Shown in pieces: positions 25,535-37,065 of a stretch of 64,000 nucleotides of DNA (positions are counted from its first letter, which is position 1; every line of letters begins with the position of its first letter). Position numbers and translations under genes: made by a program. The notes under the pieces were generated by a model, which searched no databases, had not been told where the DNA came from, and saw only the letters and a list, made by a program, of their open reading frames with translations. The stretch is from the NCBI RefSeq assembly GCF_025766255.1, contig NW_026516675.1:248001-312000 (forward strand), in the 5' to 3' direction. This stretch comes from Zychaea mexicana. Its lineage: Eukaryota > Mucoromycota > Mucoromycetes > Mucorales > Lichtheimiaceae.

Positions 25535-25867
25535 ATAATTTCAATTCTTATAGAAGAAATAAAAAAAAAGCAACTTCACTCGTTTCTCAAACCACAGTTA
25601 TTCTTTCACAGTCAATGTTTTCACTTGCAATGACACTACGAATCGATATTCGGTTCCTCGGTTCTCGGTTCTCGTGAGGATGCTTATGCTTAAAAATAAT
25701 GCTTAACAAAGTGCTCAACAAAAGTGCTTATCAGAGTACTTTCGTACTCATCAACAACATTTCCTTGTCGATCTTCGCCTAAAAAAATTGTATATGTCTA
25801 TAAATTAAATTGTAAATAGGAAAAAAGAAGTAAAAAAAGGTACGAAATTCGTCACTTGGCGAACACG

Positions 25868-26388
25868 ACTTAATTACCGGATCATAGTTGGATACGACAT
25901 CAAAATCAATATGTGACAGGCCCTAAAATTCTTACATAAGCTGCACTTGTCATGTTAATGTCCCTCGTGACCTTTTCTACTGTTCATGAGAAAGGATATG
26001 GATTTCACACTAATAATACTGTTATAATAGACAAAAACAACAGTTGATGTTGATGATATAGCAGCATGTTTTTATTATATTTTTGCCGTGAGAGAGAGAT
26101 CCTTTTTTTAAATAATAAGAATAACATGTGGTGAGTGTGTATAGTTTGATTTCATAATATGGAATAATCTCAAGTAAAAGAATTACTACAGATATTTAAA
26201 AGAAAATAAAATAATACAGAATATAAGGGAGAAAGGCGAAGAAGGAATTTTCGTAACCAGTACGAGAGGAGAGAGAAAGTATTACAGTGCGGAAGAAAAA
26301 GGTTTGGTTTGGTGGTGGGGGGAGGGGAAAAGAGGAGATGGTAAAGTAGTATTAAATGATGTGATGAGAGAAATACAGAATCGAGGCT
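25868..26388. other. Spacer 3' of the sugar transporter
   Basis: AT-rich, with GA-rich tracts at 26090 and 26255-26340. It probably includes the transporter 3' UTR. No gene is seen. Confidence 0.5.
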
Positions 26389-28416
26389 TTATGCCTTCTC
26401 CTCAGAGTTGGCATTGTAGCTTTCGTTGACCTTGACGCCAGCTGCTGCTGCAGCGACTTCGGCACGCTTGCGTTCGATTTCTTCCTTGTGAGCTTCCAAG
26501 TAGCCACTGTAGTCGAGCTTGGTGACAATGATGGGGCCATGGAAGACGACTTCCATCTCTTCCAGAGACAAGCCCTTGGGCTCGGGAGCAAACATAATGA
26601 TCCAGACCAACATGATAACACCAACGACGGCATAGATGAGATAGGTGCCCCAGGTAATGGCGTCCATCAACACAGGAGTGACTTGACCAACAAGGATGTT
26701 GGCGCACCAGAGCAAGGCCGAGGCAAAGGCGAAACCCTTGGAACGGATACGAAGAGGGAAGATTTCGGCAATGTAAATCCAGGCGACGGGAGCCCAGGTG
26801 GTACCATAAAAGGCGACAAAGATGAAAATGAAAGCAATGACGGCGTTGGCAGCCTCAGGGTAGTCGCTCATGTCAACGACGTTCATGAGCTCGGCCTCGC
26901 TGTATACAGTTTCACCGCAACCACCGTACAAACCAGCCATCAAAATAAAGCCGACGCACATACCCACAGAACCTATCATCATGAGCTTGACACGACCGAG
27001 CTTGTCGACGAGCCACATGCCGGGGATACAGAAGATAGTCATGACAACGTAGTTGACGCCGTTAGCCATAAGCGACATGTTGCCTTCAAGACCGGCCTGT
27101 TGGAACATAAGTGGGGCATAGTACATGATGACGTTGGCGCCAGTAAGCTGTTGGAAGAGGGCAATGGAACATCCGACCCAGAGGACACGGCTGTTGGCTT
27201 TGTCTTTAAGCATCGCATAGTAGCTGGTGACAGCAATGTTGTTTTCCAACTCAACGTTATCCTTAATTTCCTGCAATTCCATCAAGACGTAAGGGTGCTC
27301 CATGTTGTTGCGGCCGTGGATCTTGGCGAGCACACGGTGGGCTTCTTCGACGCGGCCCTTTTCGACTAACCAACGGGGAGAACGGGGCAAGACAAAGGGA
27401 GCCAAGCAGAGGACAATGGCAGGGAAGACCTGGACAAGGTACGGGATACGCCATGACCAGTCGTTGGTCATGTAGTTGGTGCCGAAACCGATCCAGCCAG
27501 ACAAAAGCATACCAATGTCAATCATAAGCTGTTGGAAGCCGACAAGACGACCACGAATTTCTTTGGGCGCCAATTCAGCGTTGTACATCGGTGCTAAATA
27601 AGGTTTGCTTTTGTGTAAGATTTTGTAATCTCTTCCACGCCCTTGAAGATATTTGTCGGACTAAGAAGTTGCAGTTGTTGGATGTATATTAACTTACACA
27701 GCACAGAGCATGCACCGACAGCAAGACCCGCGATGAAACGACCAATAAGTTGCATAGAAATATGTACAGAGGCGGTTTGAAGAACACCACCGATGATAAA
27801 GACAAACGAGGAGATGGCAATACTGTCACGACGACCCCATCGATCAGACATCCAACCAGCAATAATACAGCCAATGACGGCACCGGTACCCATGAGAGAG
27901 TTTAAGGCACCCTAGTTTTTTTTATAAAAAAAAGAAAAGTTGTTGCTGGATTAGTATCTTTTTGATGTACAGTGCTGTCATGCATGTTGTCCAACTCGTT
28001 TAATAATAAAAAGACTTACTCGAAGACCGGGCGTCAGAGGCGCAAAGTATACTTGGAAAGGTTCCATAACCATGACACTACTAGTGACACCAAAGTCATC
28101 TGTTGCATAGGGAACATAATGATTTAGTTGGGTTTGCTATGCAACCAAGCTGGAGGAGCAGCAGGGGCATGAAAAGAAGAAAAGGAAATAGATCGGGTTG
28201 AATAATCCAGAACACTTACAGCCGAAAAGGAAACCACCAAGAGCGGCGAATGCAGTATTACTGTTATTGGATAGAAATTGTTCAAGTCAGTTGAATGAAC
28301 AGAAAACGTAAATGATAATAATAAAGGAAGAAGCATTACACGTAAAGGAGTGCTGCGGCATCAGATTTGATATTGGGGTCACCCTTCGCGTCTTTAACAG
28401 CGATAATGGGAGCCAT
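26389..28416 (-). CDS. MFS sugar transporter (proton symporter type)
   Basis: Twelve-helix plasma-membrane transporter of the sugar porter family; the exact sugar is not readable. The start at 28416 gives MAPIIAVKDAKGDPNIKSDA. Short exons follow with GGFLFGYD, then GALNSLMGTGAVIGCIIAGW with SDRWGRRDS (loop 2-3 motif). The main exon begins MYNAELAPKEIRGRLVGFQQ and carries the PRSPRWLVEKGR motif after helix 6. It continues with QQLTGANVIMYYAPLMFQQA in helix 7, DKLGRVKLM, and PVAWIYIAEIFPLRIRSKG. The tail after helix 12 (PEPKGLSLEEME) runs into a charged, Ala-rich C-terminus ending at 26389. At least four introns lie in the N-terminal third. No lesion was found. Confidence 0.93.
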
Positions 28417-31266
28417 TGTGAATTATGATTAAGTGCTGTTGGTAGAAAAATATACAAATTAAAAAATGGAAAACGCCGTTGACAGAAAATCAGACAAGAG
28501 GTTGGAGAAGGGCCGTTTTATATATACTCGAGAATGGGCCGTCTGGGATCTATTTTCCCCCGTATGGAAAGCCTTCTTCGGAATGGAGAATTTGTGTGGG
28601 GAAAATCCGTACCAACTTATTACATCCCCCCCCCTCCTCCACCTTTTTCTTTTACCTTTGTGTTGCCCTTGTCTTTCTCTCTCTCCCCGCTCACTATGTT
28701 GTGCTAGGAACTCCGAGCGGCTTGCCCCACATTGTTTTTCTCTCCGCAAAAACTCTTGCAACTGGACTAAAAAGGCTGACCAATAACCAGCCGCTGAGAT
28801 CATGGAATTGCGTGGGGGAGAGACATAGTGAGTAGATGGAGATATAGAGAGAGAGAGAGAGAGTGGGCAAAGAGGGCTCCAGGTTGTAAAGTTTCGCTGG
28901 CATTGAATTTGATTGCATTGAGCAGCACCGCGGATCATTTTGAAAACCACGAACCACAAATACTCCCACCAAGCTTCTTCTCTCTCACACCACATGATTC
29001 TGACTGGCGCTAGAGCTAGTGAGAGCGTCACGCGGAATTATTTTACTTTTGTAGAGAGAAAGAGGAAGAGAGAAAGGGTAGCACTAAGTGGGCAATATTC
29101 TCCTTTTGGATTTTGCCCTCTTTTCTTTGCTGTAGCATATCCTCGCATTGGTCCGCTCGCTTCAATATCTACATTTGATCACTACTATTCTTGCAACAAG
29201 ATGTATGGTGAAATATAGCATCCCGAAAACGTATGCCGCGACGCCGTTGCTCGTCGATTCATCTTATTGTGGAACTGCCTTCAGAGCCACCCGCGGTGAT
29301 CCAGGTCCAAAGGACGGCTAAAAGTTGGCTGAGGCGAAATTCCTCGATAGGGTTATTCCCCGTCTCTGTGGTCATACAAATTGGGAACGAGAAAAGCTTC
29401 GATTGGATGCAATTTTCCGGGGGACAGTTGCCCTTTTCCACTGTGAGCAAGTTTTAAGTGAGCGGATCAGACACGAGAAAAAGTGAAAATCACACACAGA
29501 GAGAGAGACACACACACAGCACACACACACAGACACACAAATACTTGGCGCCGTTTTTTTTCATGCGTGCTGGGCATAAATCATGAGGGTTTTAATGACG
29601 CTATAACATCGCTTTGTTCTACCAATACTTATTCCCCTCCCCAGACAGAAACAAACAAAAAGAATATTGAGCTTATGTACTCATCGGCTGATACCGAGCA
29701 GGGTTAGAGTTGTGATTTGTAATCTTTTTGATGGGTTTCTTTGATGGAAATAACGCCCAAATGACATGATTCACTAAATAGGTCACACATAATCTCTTAT
29801 TCTCTTCTCTCTGGTAACATGCGGTATATGGTCACCAAGCAGCAGTAACTGAGCCTGAAATAGAGAAAATATAACACATTCGGGGGACCGGGTGACCCCG
29901 TTTCTCTAAAATACGGGCTTACTTCACTTGACTTAGGGAATCACAACGCCCGTGTCCTCATAAGAGAAGCAACAAGCGATTAGGTAAGATGCTTTGTGTA
30001 ACAAATAGTCAGCTTTTTACTTGTGACAAATCTAACAAAAAGAAACGCTAGTAACCTACGATCCACGCACCCATGTTTGTGTGTGCGTTTATAGAGTTTT
30101 CCAGCTAAACCGCATCTTGATAAGCGTCCGAGCTTGTTCGCTGGTGATTTTTGAGAACATTGCAAATGGAAAGACAAAGAACAATAGGTATTACAGGAAG
30201 TTTATTGAGGAACATGGGCACACAGATTATTAGTAGAGCAGCAGCTAGTGGCGACCGAAAGATGAACCACAAAATCGAGCGAGACATAGTTACTATACAA
30301 ATACAAAATCTCCTATTACATCATCAATAAAGTTCATTTACTTGTTTCCGGGCAAAGTGAACGGTGTCTAACGTATAGCCGGAGATCGTTCCACCTTTGT
30401 CACATCTTCTTCTTTTTCTCAGCTTTCTTGCTGCTGAGGTGTTCTTGACGCCAAAATATCTACGACCACCCACCCACCCACCCACTTTGGAAAAAGAAAA
30501 GTAGTAATATTACAAATGTACGCACATCATGGCGCATACGACATAAATGTTGTTCTCCAGTGCCAGAATTATTTCCTTAGGGTTTGCACATCTACACACT
30601 GTGGGAATTTAATATCTAGTGTCAGAAATCAATTGACACGATGACAGCAGGGGAAAAGCAACCTCACGGATTCGACGAACTTTAAAATGTCTACCATGGT
30701 TATTGGTTTATGGCTTTGCAGCAACGTTTTTCTTGGTGGACGAATCGGACAAAATGTCTAAATGCGTAATAGCAAAGTAGATCTGCCTACTCTTTCTTGG
30801 CCTTCTCGCCTTTCGTGCCTTACATTGTTTCTTCTACATATACTGTGTTCGTTGTCTTGGCCAGCTCCGCTGGTACACTGCTCACACTCGTTTTCTGATC
30901 GGCGGTTCAATACCGTAGTAAATGATTTGAAACATTCTGGGGAAATAACCCTTTTATCCATTGCCGATCACGATAATTTCAAGAAGCTCTCTTTTCAAAA
31001 ATTTTAGAGTTTTTTTAGTGCAAAAAGACTACCACTTGCGCTACTACATATGCTCCTGTCGACTAACACGACTTTGTTAATGTCCTGTTTTTGCAAGATA
31101 TCTACATGTCGCATTCAAGTAAACGAATTGGCGGGGCTGTACCTGCCATCATGGCGGAGAAGGGGTGGTTTTGGTTAACGCTGAGTTTTTTGTGATCGGG
31201 CAGGATGTGACAGAATGTGAAAATTACTAAAAGTTCATATGGCAGTTGGCAGCTGTGATTTTAGTC
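28417..31266. other. Gene-poor 2.8-kb stretch
   Basis: It contains the transporter promoter, a GA microsatellite near 28846-28862, a CA-rich stretch near 29490-29540, and a (CCCA)n tract near 30470-30483. Apart from the weak candidate at 30410-30697 (separate entry) I see no gene or RNA gene. A tRNA-like B-box at about 30905 has no matching structure. Confidence 0.45.
30410..30697 (-). CDS. Candidate small spliced protein of about 54 residues, unrecognised
   Basis: Three putative exons can be joined on the minus strand. Exon 1 reads MVDILKFVESVR from 30697. Exon 2 reads CANPKEIILALENNIYVVCA. A last exon ends SSKKAEKKKKM at 30410. The joins need a weak donor (AG|GTTGCT), so the model is fragile. 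The Lys-rich tail is followed by what could be a 3' UTR. No family is recognised, and an alternative frame for the last exon stays open beyond this stop. Confidence 0.22.
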
Positions 31267-33143
31267 CTACTTTATGCAAGACGATGTATATAGCAACATG
31301 AAACAAAAAACAACTATGCCATCTTCTCCCCTTCCAGACAGCGAAAGGGAATGGTTGATCCATCTTTGACAGTTTTTGGCGGTGACTAAATGAGCAGAAT
31401 TGGTTTTTCTTGACAACAATGTACTATCGGACGTGACACCGGCTTTCAACACGATCAAAATTCTTCTTCGATGGGTTGGGCGAGTATGGCGGAAGGTGCA
31501 ATATTTGAAGGCCTTGGTTTGCGACCGCCTTGTTGAACGTTTTGTGTCTTGTGGATAGCAGCATCATCCATAACCAAGTATCTTCCGCTCATTCCGTTTT
31601 CCTTAAGCACCTTCATAAGCTCGATGATTTAGATGCCACAACTGCTTGTGGTCTTCTGAGACGCAGGTTTACTTACACCGTCACCAGCAGTGCCACCCAA
31701 GATTGTACTATTGACACCCGCGGGACCTTGTAACCGATGCTTTTGCAGGAGCACCTCTCGCTGCGAACGACCGGAATATTGCATGATGTGCATGTTGAAA
31801 CCAGCCTCATCAATATAAACACGCTTTGTAGTCAATGCCACTGATTTTGCCATCGTAGCCCCCGAACTAATCCGAAGGCGGTGGTCTCGCCAGAGTTACG
31901 GTACTCGGTGCTTCATTCCAGCCTTTCTTTCTTTATAATCGTAAGACCACATTTGTCTTGACATGGTGTTTCAAGTCCACTTTGAGTAATGGCTATAACA
32001 AATAGAGCAAAAAGCGATTCCTGTGCTTCTTTGGTGTTAAGATTGGTGGAGGACTTGCTCATTGTCGTCAGGAGGTATGGTTTGCCATCAACAAAGCGTT
32101 TCCAGTAGCGTTGAGCAGTTTTTTCTGGGATCAGAAGGTCGCATCCAGCTTCTGCTGCGTTCTAGGTAACGTTTTGAGAATTCTGTCAATCAGTTGGATT
32201 AATTTCTGCGTCTCGATACACTCGATGAGCCCCTGTAGTATTAAAGAGCTTTGGGTTAGTATGAAAAGTAAATGAGCGTCCCCAGAATATAAGATAATAT
32301 ACTTTTTGCGACAATGGTTTTTCGCTAAGGGATTTTGCGAGGTTTTCCTCTGCCCTTTTTCCACTGGTTTGTCTGTCGCATTTTGAGTAGCTACGGTGAC
32401 GTTCGAGGTCGAAGTCGGAGGACCCATTAGCTTGGATATGGAATTTGCCTGCTATAATCACGACCATCAGTTGGTAAAATGGCTTTAAGTACTTGTGATG
32501 TATTTTTTATGTTTGTAATCGATACAAGAGATTGCACATCACCAGTAAATCCGTGGCACTCGTCGAATATACTTTGATATACGTCGTTCATTTCGATTTC
32601 GTCTTCACACATATCAAACGTCATTGTCATACGGCAATAGAAGGTTTCGAATAGATAACATATAAGAAATGAATGAGAAGTTGAACAATGATGGGATAGA
32701 AGTACTGTTCTGCCTTTATTCTTCCCATTTTCTTTGTGCATCCATCACATAATGTATTAGTTGGGTTTTACACAACAAGTGTCCGCTAGATAATATCACA
32801 CATGTTTATGCGATTAAACCTATATACAACATAACCATTACTGTATATTTCGTTAAGCAAAGACAGTGTCTGGAATAAAGTCAGCAGTAAAAACTGTTTT
32901 TAATAGCCTTTGTAAAGCTCAAAGCCAAGACGTCACTTTGACTTGGCTAATCATACTGATCTGTGGGGCAAGAGATCGTGGCCGTGGGGTGGTGCTGGCA
33001 TTTTCGGATCAAATTTGCGGCTGTTGATTTTGGCATGTCCAATCTTGCACCAACTTGTTCAAAGGAAGCCCTTCGTAGAAATACGTGTGTAAAACCATAA
33101 CAGCATCCTCCTTGGTATAATGGCGGCGTGTTCGTCGTTGACA
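31267..33143 (-). pseudogene. Decayed Tc1/mariner-type (DDE) transposase
   Basis: Minus-strand fragments follow transposase order. Near 33143-32950 a helix-turn-helix-like stretch reads ARLDMPKSTAANLIRKC. A middle piece near 32130-32050 reads EKTAQRYWKRFVDGKPYLL. The catalytic region near 31853-31700 contains RVYIDEAGFNMHIM. Near 31600-31550 there is YLVMDDAAIHKTQNV, the second Asp segment, followed in another frame by LQILHLPPYSPNPSKK. Frame changes and stops separate the pieces. Terminal repeats and target duplications were not identified, so the limits are those of the recognisable coding remains. Confidence 0.68.
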
Positions 33144-34292
33144 TAGTTGTAGTGGTGATGATGATGGTGGCGATGGGAGTTCTTCATATCATTCTGCAAA
33201 TGGAAGTTCGTTGCTTAGTTCCTTTGTATTGCGTGCGTCTTGGTCTTGCATAAGCGTGTTTTCTTCGTATGCAATAAGGTCTTTGTGCATGCTTTCAATT
33301 CTTTGGTTTGTTGTAGAGTCGAGCATTACTTTTTAGATTATTCTGATCAATGAATCCATGGCTCGCTACCTATAAATACCCTAAAGTAGGATGCTCTCTT
33401 TGTAATGTTTACCAGTGATGCTACTTGAGAAGAATTAATCCGTTGATATATGTTAAGCAAAGCTTTAGCTCATATGAGAAGTTACCAAGCACTTGATGGG
33501 GATAATTTGAGCTCAAGGTAGTGACGAAAAAAAAAACCTCACTCTATAAGAGTATTTTTACAAATTAACAGAAGAAAAGTATACTTCTTGATGTTGAGGG
33601 AGCCCACTTATCCCTGATGGCATAATAGCACTAGTCATATAAGTGTATATCGTCATAGATTGCAACAAGCATGTACGTATAGACTGTCCATATAGCGGAG
33701 CACTGTTGCTTGCAATGTCGCTTTCACGCCATGTACAGTAATCGCGTTATCAGAGTAGTAAGTGCGTGGAGTATGGAAATAGACTCGAGTATTATTTATT
33801 CTGGATAATGAGTAGAATTCATTATTTTGACACTAGTTGTTCGTATGACGTATATAGACGATGAGCAGTATGTAAAATATGCTACACTACTGTTATCATC
33901 TGTATGCTGCTACTGTTTTTATTTAATGGAAAGGACCTTTTTAATGTTAGTCACCTGTTAAATTATTATATAAGCAAACGGTTATTGTAGCCATCCGACA
34001 CGTCTCGCACTAACTGGCAAACTCACAGTTTACGATTGGCGAGATAGCTATGGCTCACCCGAAGTCTCAGTTGACCGTTTGGACATTTTAAAGGCTGCAA
34101 ACGGCTACAAACGGTAGCAAACAGCAATTTGTATCTTTCGGATGGATAGTACAAATTTACAAGACCTAGCATATTGCTGGCGCCGATTATGCAGCCAATC
34201 ACAACGGTCTATAAGCCACAGTCGTTCTATTCCATTTCCACACAGCACAAAAGTGCCAGGCCCGTTTACCGCGACTATTTAGGTGTTAAAGC
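33144..34292. other. Intergenic, upstream of TIM50
   Basis: AT-rich, no recognisable gene. The last few hundred bases presumably include the TIM50 promoter. Confidence 0.45.
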
Positions 34293-36267
34293 ATGTTTCG
34301 CACCACAGCTACACGATTTATCCAGCGGGCAGCAAGACGCAGCTACTCCAGCCAGGAGCCAACCGAAAAAGCTTCTTCAGCTGCACATAAGCTTGCACAA
34401 GAGGCATTAGCACAAAAGACCGGCGGCGGCAATCGCAAGGCAACATTACCCAAGGGTGACAAGAAGCCCGCCAAGGCTGCTAGTGAAAAGGACGGCCATT
34501 GGAAAGCTTATGCTTTGGGGGCTGGTGCCGTAGTTGGCACTGGTCTTGGTTTACTCTTCTACTACGGTACGTGTTTCATTGAGACAGCAGAAAAAAAAAT
34601 GAAAATTAGAGGAAAAAGAGGGAAATTAAGGCGTTTTCTTTGTATTCGACTTATTTCCACTAGGTCGTCCGTTTAACGATGGTCGCGAAGACAAGGTAAC
34701 TTATTACGACATACACACGCATAAGGAGACAATTAAATTTGAACTGTAATTGACACAATGAGCGTTACATTAGTATGTCAATAACGATCCCTTCTCAGCA
34801 GCTTACAACCGATGCTTCGATCGCTACAATGAGTTCCAAAAGGTATCGTGGTGTTACTGTGTTTGACATATGTCCGGACGAAGTTTGTACCAAGGAACTA
34901 TACTAAACGTTGTTGTGATGAATCGATACTTAGAAAATGCACGAACCCATGTGGGAGAAGCTTCTTCCTGATCCTCTTCCAGAACCCTATCAGCGTCCGT
35001 ATACCTTGGTTATCAATTTAGACGATACCTTGGTGCACTCAACGTGGGATGTAAGAAACTGTTGCTTTTAGTTCATAATTCCAAAAACATTGTTGCTCTA
35101 AAAAAATGAGGGGAACGCAAAGGATCTGATGTGGCGGTTGGCAACTTGATATAGAGCAAACACGGATGGCGTCATGCTAAGCGACCTGGTGTCGATTACT
35201 TTTTGGCGTATCTTTCCCAATTTTACGAAATTGTCATCTTTACTTCCCAAACATCCATGGTAAACACATAATACTTTTGCAAAAAAGAAAAAAAACTGCG
35301 TTTGTGTTTTTGATTCTTTGGGATGCTAATTCACCAGTAAACGACAAAACCAGAACGCTCAACCTATCCTCGACTCGCTTGATCCCTACCAATACGCCAT
35401 GTACAGACTTTATCGTGAAGCGACGCGCTATGTTGACGGAAAATATGTCAAGGATCTATCTCACTTGAATCGTGATTTGAGCAAAGTTATCATCATGGAC
35501 TCCAACCCAGACTCGTTCGCGATGCAGCCAGAAAACGGTGTTCCTCTGCGACCATTCACTGGCAAGCCTAACGATCAGGGTCTTTTGGAATACATTCCTT
35601 TCTTGGAAGGTAAGACTGGTGGAATGAGAGAAAATAACATTATGCAAATGTGTATATCGGTATATAAACAGTTAACATACTTAATGATTATATGAACCAC
35701 GATAGGTGTTGCTTTGTTCAATGTTCCTGATGTCCGACCTGTCTTGAAGGCTATGGAGGGTGGTCATCTTCCTGAAAAATGGGCCGAATGGGAAAAGAAA
35801 TACAATGATCAACACCGGTTACAGTGGGAACAGGAAAAGACATCGAAACCTCGTAACCTTGGTTCCTTGTTAACTGGTGGAGGTGCTGCCGGCCAAGAAC
35901 AAGAACAAGGTCCTCCTCCTACCCAACTTGAACAATTGCGAAAACAGATGCGTGAAGGTTTCTCCGCCGAGCATGGTCAAATGAGACAGCAGCAGGATGA
36001 AATGATGAAGAAGGAAATGGAAGCACAAAAGGAAAAGATGAAGGATATGAAGATGACTGTATGGGACTTGATGACACAAGTATCTTCGGTAAGTTTGGAT
36101 TTACATCCTGGGCCATTAGGATTTATTTTGAGCTGCATGGAGAGAAAGGGTGGCATACTGTATCTAATTTGTCTATTTCTTTTAAAACGGTTTTCATTTA
36201 TTAGGGCCAACCTATTGTTCCACCCGGCGGTGAAGGCCAACAACAGCAACAGCCTTCCCAGCAATAA
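34293..36267 (+). CDS. TIM50: TIM50, mitochondrial inner-membrane translocase subunit
   Basis: Receptor of the TIM23 complex that takes presequence proteins from the TOM complex. The start at 34293 gives an Arg-rich presequence ([20 protein letters not shown]). A single transmembrane helix follows at about residues 70-90 ([19 protein letters not shown]). The intermembrane-space domain is an FCP1/HAD-like fold: [58 protein letters not shown] and [14 protein letters not shown]. The HAD signature is DDTLVHS rather than DxDxT, as is usual in TIM50. The C-terminus carries a Glu/Gln/Lys-rich coiled segment ([18 protein letters not shown]) and a short Gln-rich end. Seven or more introns; all joins checked are in frame. 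Confidence 0.95.
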
Positions 36268-37065
36268 AAACTTTGTAGAAATTGTTTAATACTTTTGAAA
36301 ATAGAATATTTCCCTTTAATCCTGTAACAGGTCTATGTCTATCATCTAATAAGTTGTATGATGAATTGCAAATTGGAAGCTTGTGGGTGTCGTCAGTTTA
36401 AGCAGTGAGGGGAAAGAAAGTAATTTAAAGCTACAGTTTTCTATGAAGGAAAGAGTACACGATGAATTACCCATATACTTTGGAAAAAGGCTGCATGCAC
36501 GGCGAACATGTCCCATAGGATGCAGTACTTTTCTTCCTAACAATAATCTCAAAGCTACTATATTTGATTCCGATCTATGTACAACTTTTTAGACGATTCG
36601 ACGTTTATTGGTACCTGAATTTCAAGTTTGATAACTGTAGTATCCATTGATGCACGAATCTAATAATATGCTTGGACAAAGGATGCAAGATCAAAAAGGC
36701 CGACTGTTGTAGTTGGAAGAAAGAAGAATGGAACAAAATTACCACACCTGGAAAATCATAGAAGCGATCATCCATGTTGAAAATCTATGTACAACGATAC
36801 ACAGAAAATATTTTATCTTAAGAGTCTCATAACAGTTGTTGTTTATAAATGTCTTTATAATGTTTCGAACGCATGGCAACGAGAAATGATTGTTGGGATA
36901 ATAAATGATACAAGAAGGGAACAAGACGGGAACAGTAATGATATGTTTGCAGAGAAAAAGAAAAAAGGGATTAAAACCAGAGAATGAGTAGCGAACAATA
37001 AGTATGCGTATATATAAGATGTCAAGTATGTAAATGATAGGAGAATGGATAAGGATGAGAAAGAT
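36268..37065. other. Intergenic between convergent genes
   Basis: 3' regions of TIM50 (+) and the first transporter (-). No gene seen. Confidence 0.5.

Larger units (their letters stand above)
21729..25867. mobile_element. Transposon-rich block bounded by inverted repeats
   Basis: A 17-base sequence at 21729-21745 (CGTGTTCGCCAAGTGAC) recurs inverted at 25851-25867. Similarity extends inward. The left ACAATCTATTTTATAGACAT (about 21757-21776) matches the inverse complement of 25791-25812. The left CGAAGATGCACAAGGACATG matches inverted CGAAGATCGACAAGGAAATG from the right. The left AAGCACTTGGTTAAGCAC also has a right-hand partner. The ends are therefore diverged inverted copies spanning roughly 200 bases. 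No clear target duplication flanks the block. Inside are an ORF relic on the minus strand, a decayed hAT transposase on the plus strand and an hAT MITE. Whether it is one old element or two inverted copies of one family is unresolved. Confidence 0.6.

Noticed and set aside
26488..27369. 293-codon plus-strand open frame
   Set aside because: Antisense to the sugar transporter main exon; His/Asp-rich composition without domain.
30895..30930. B-box-like CGGTTCAATACCG suggesting a tRNA
   Set aside because: No A-box or cloverleaf can be folded around it.
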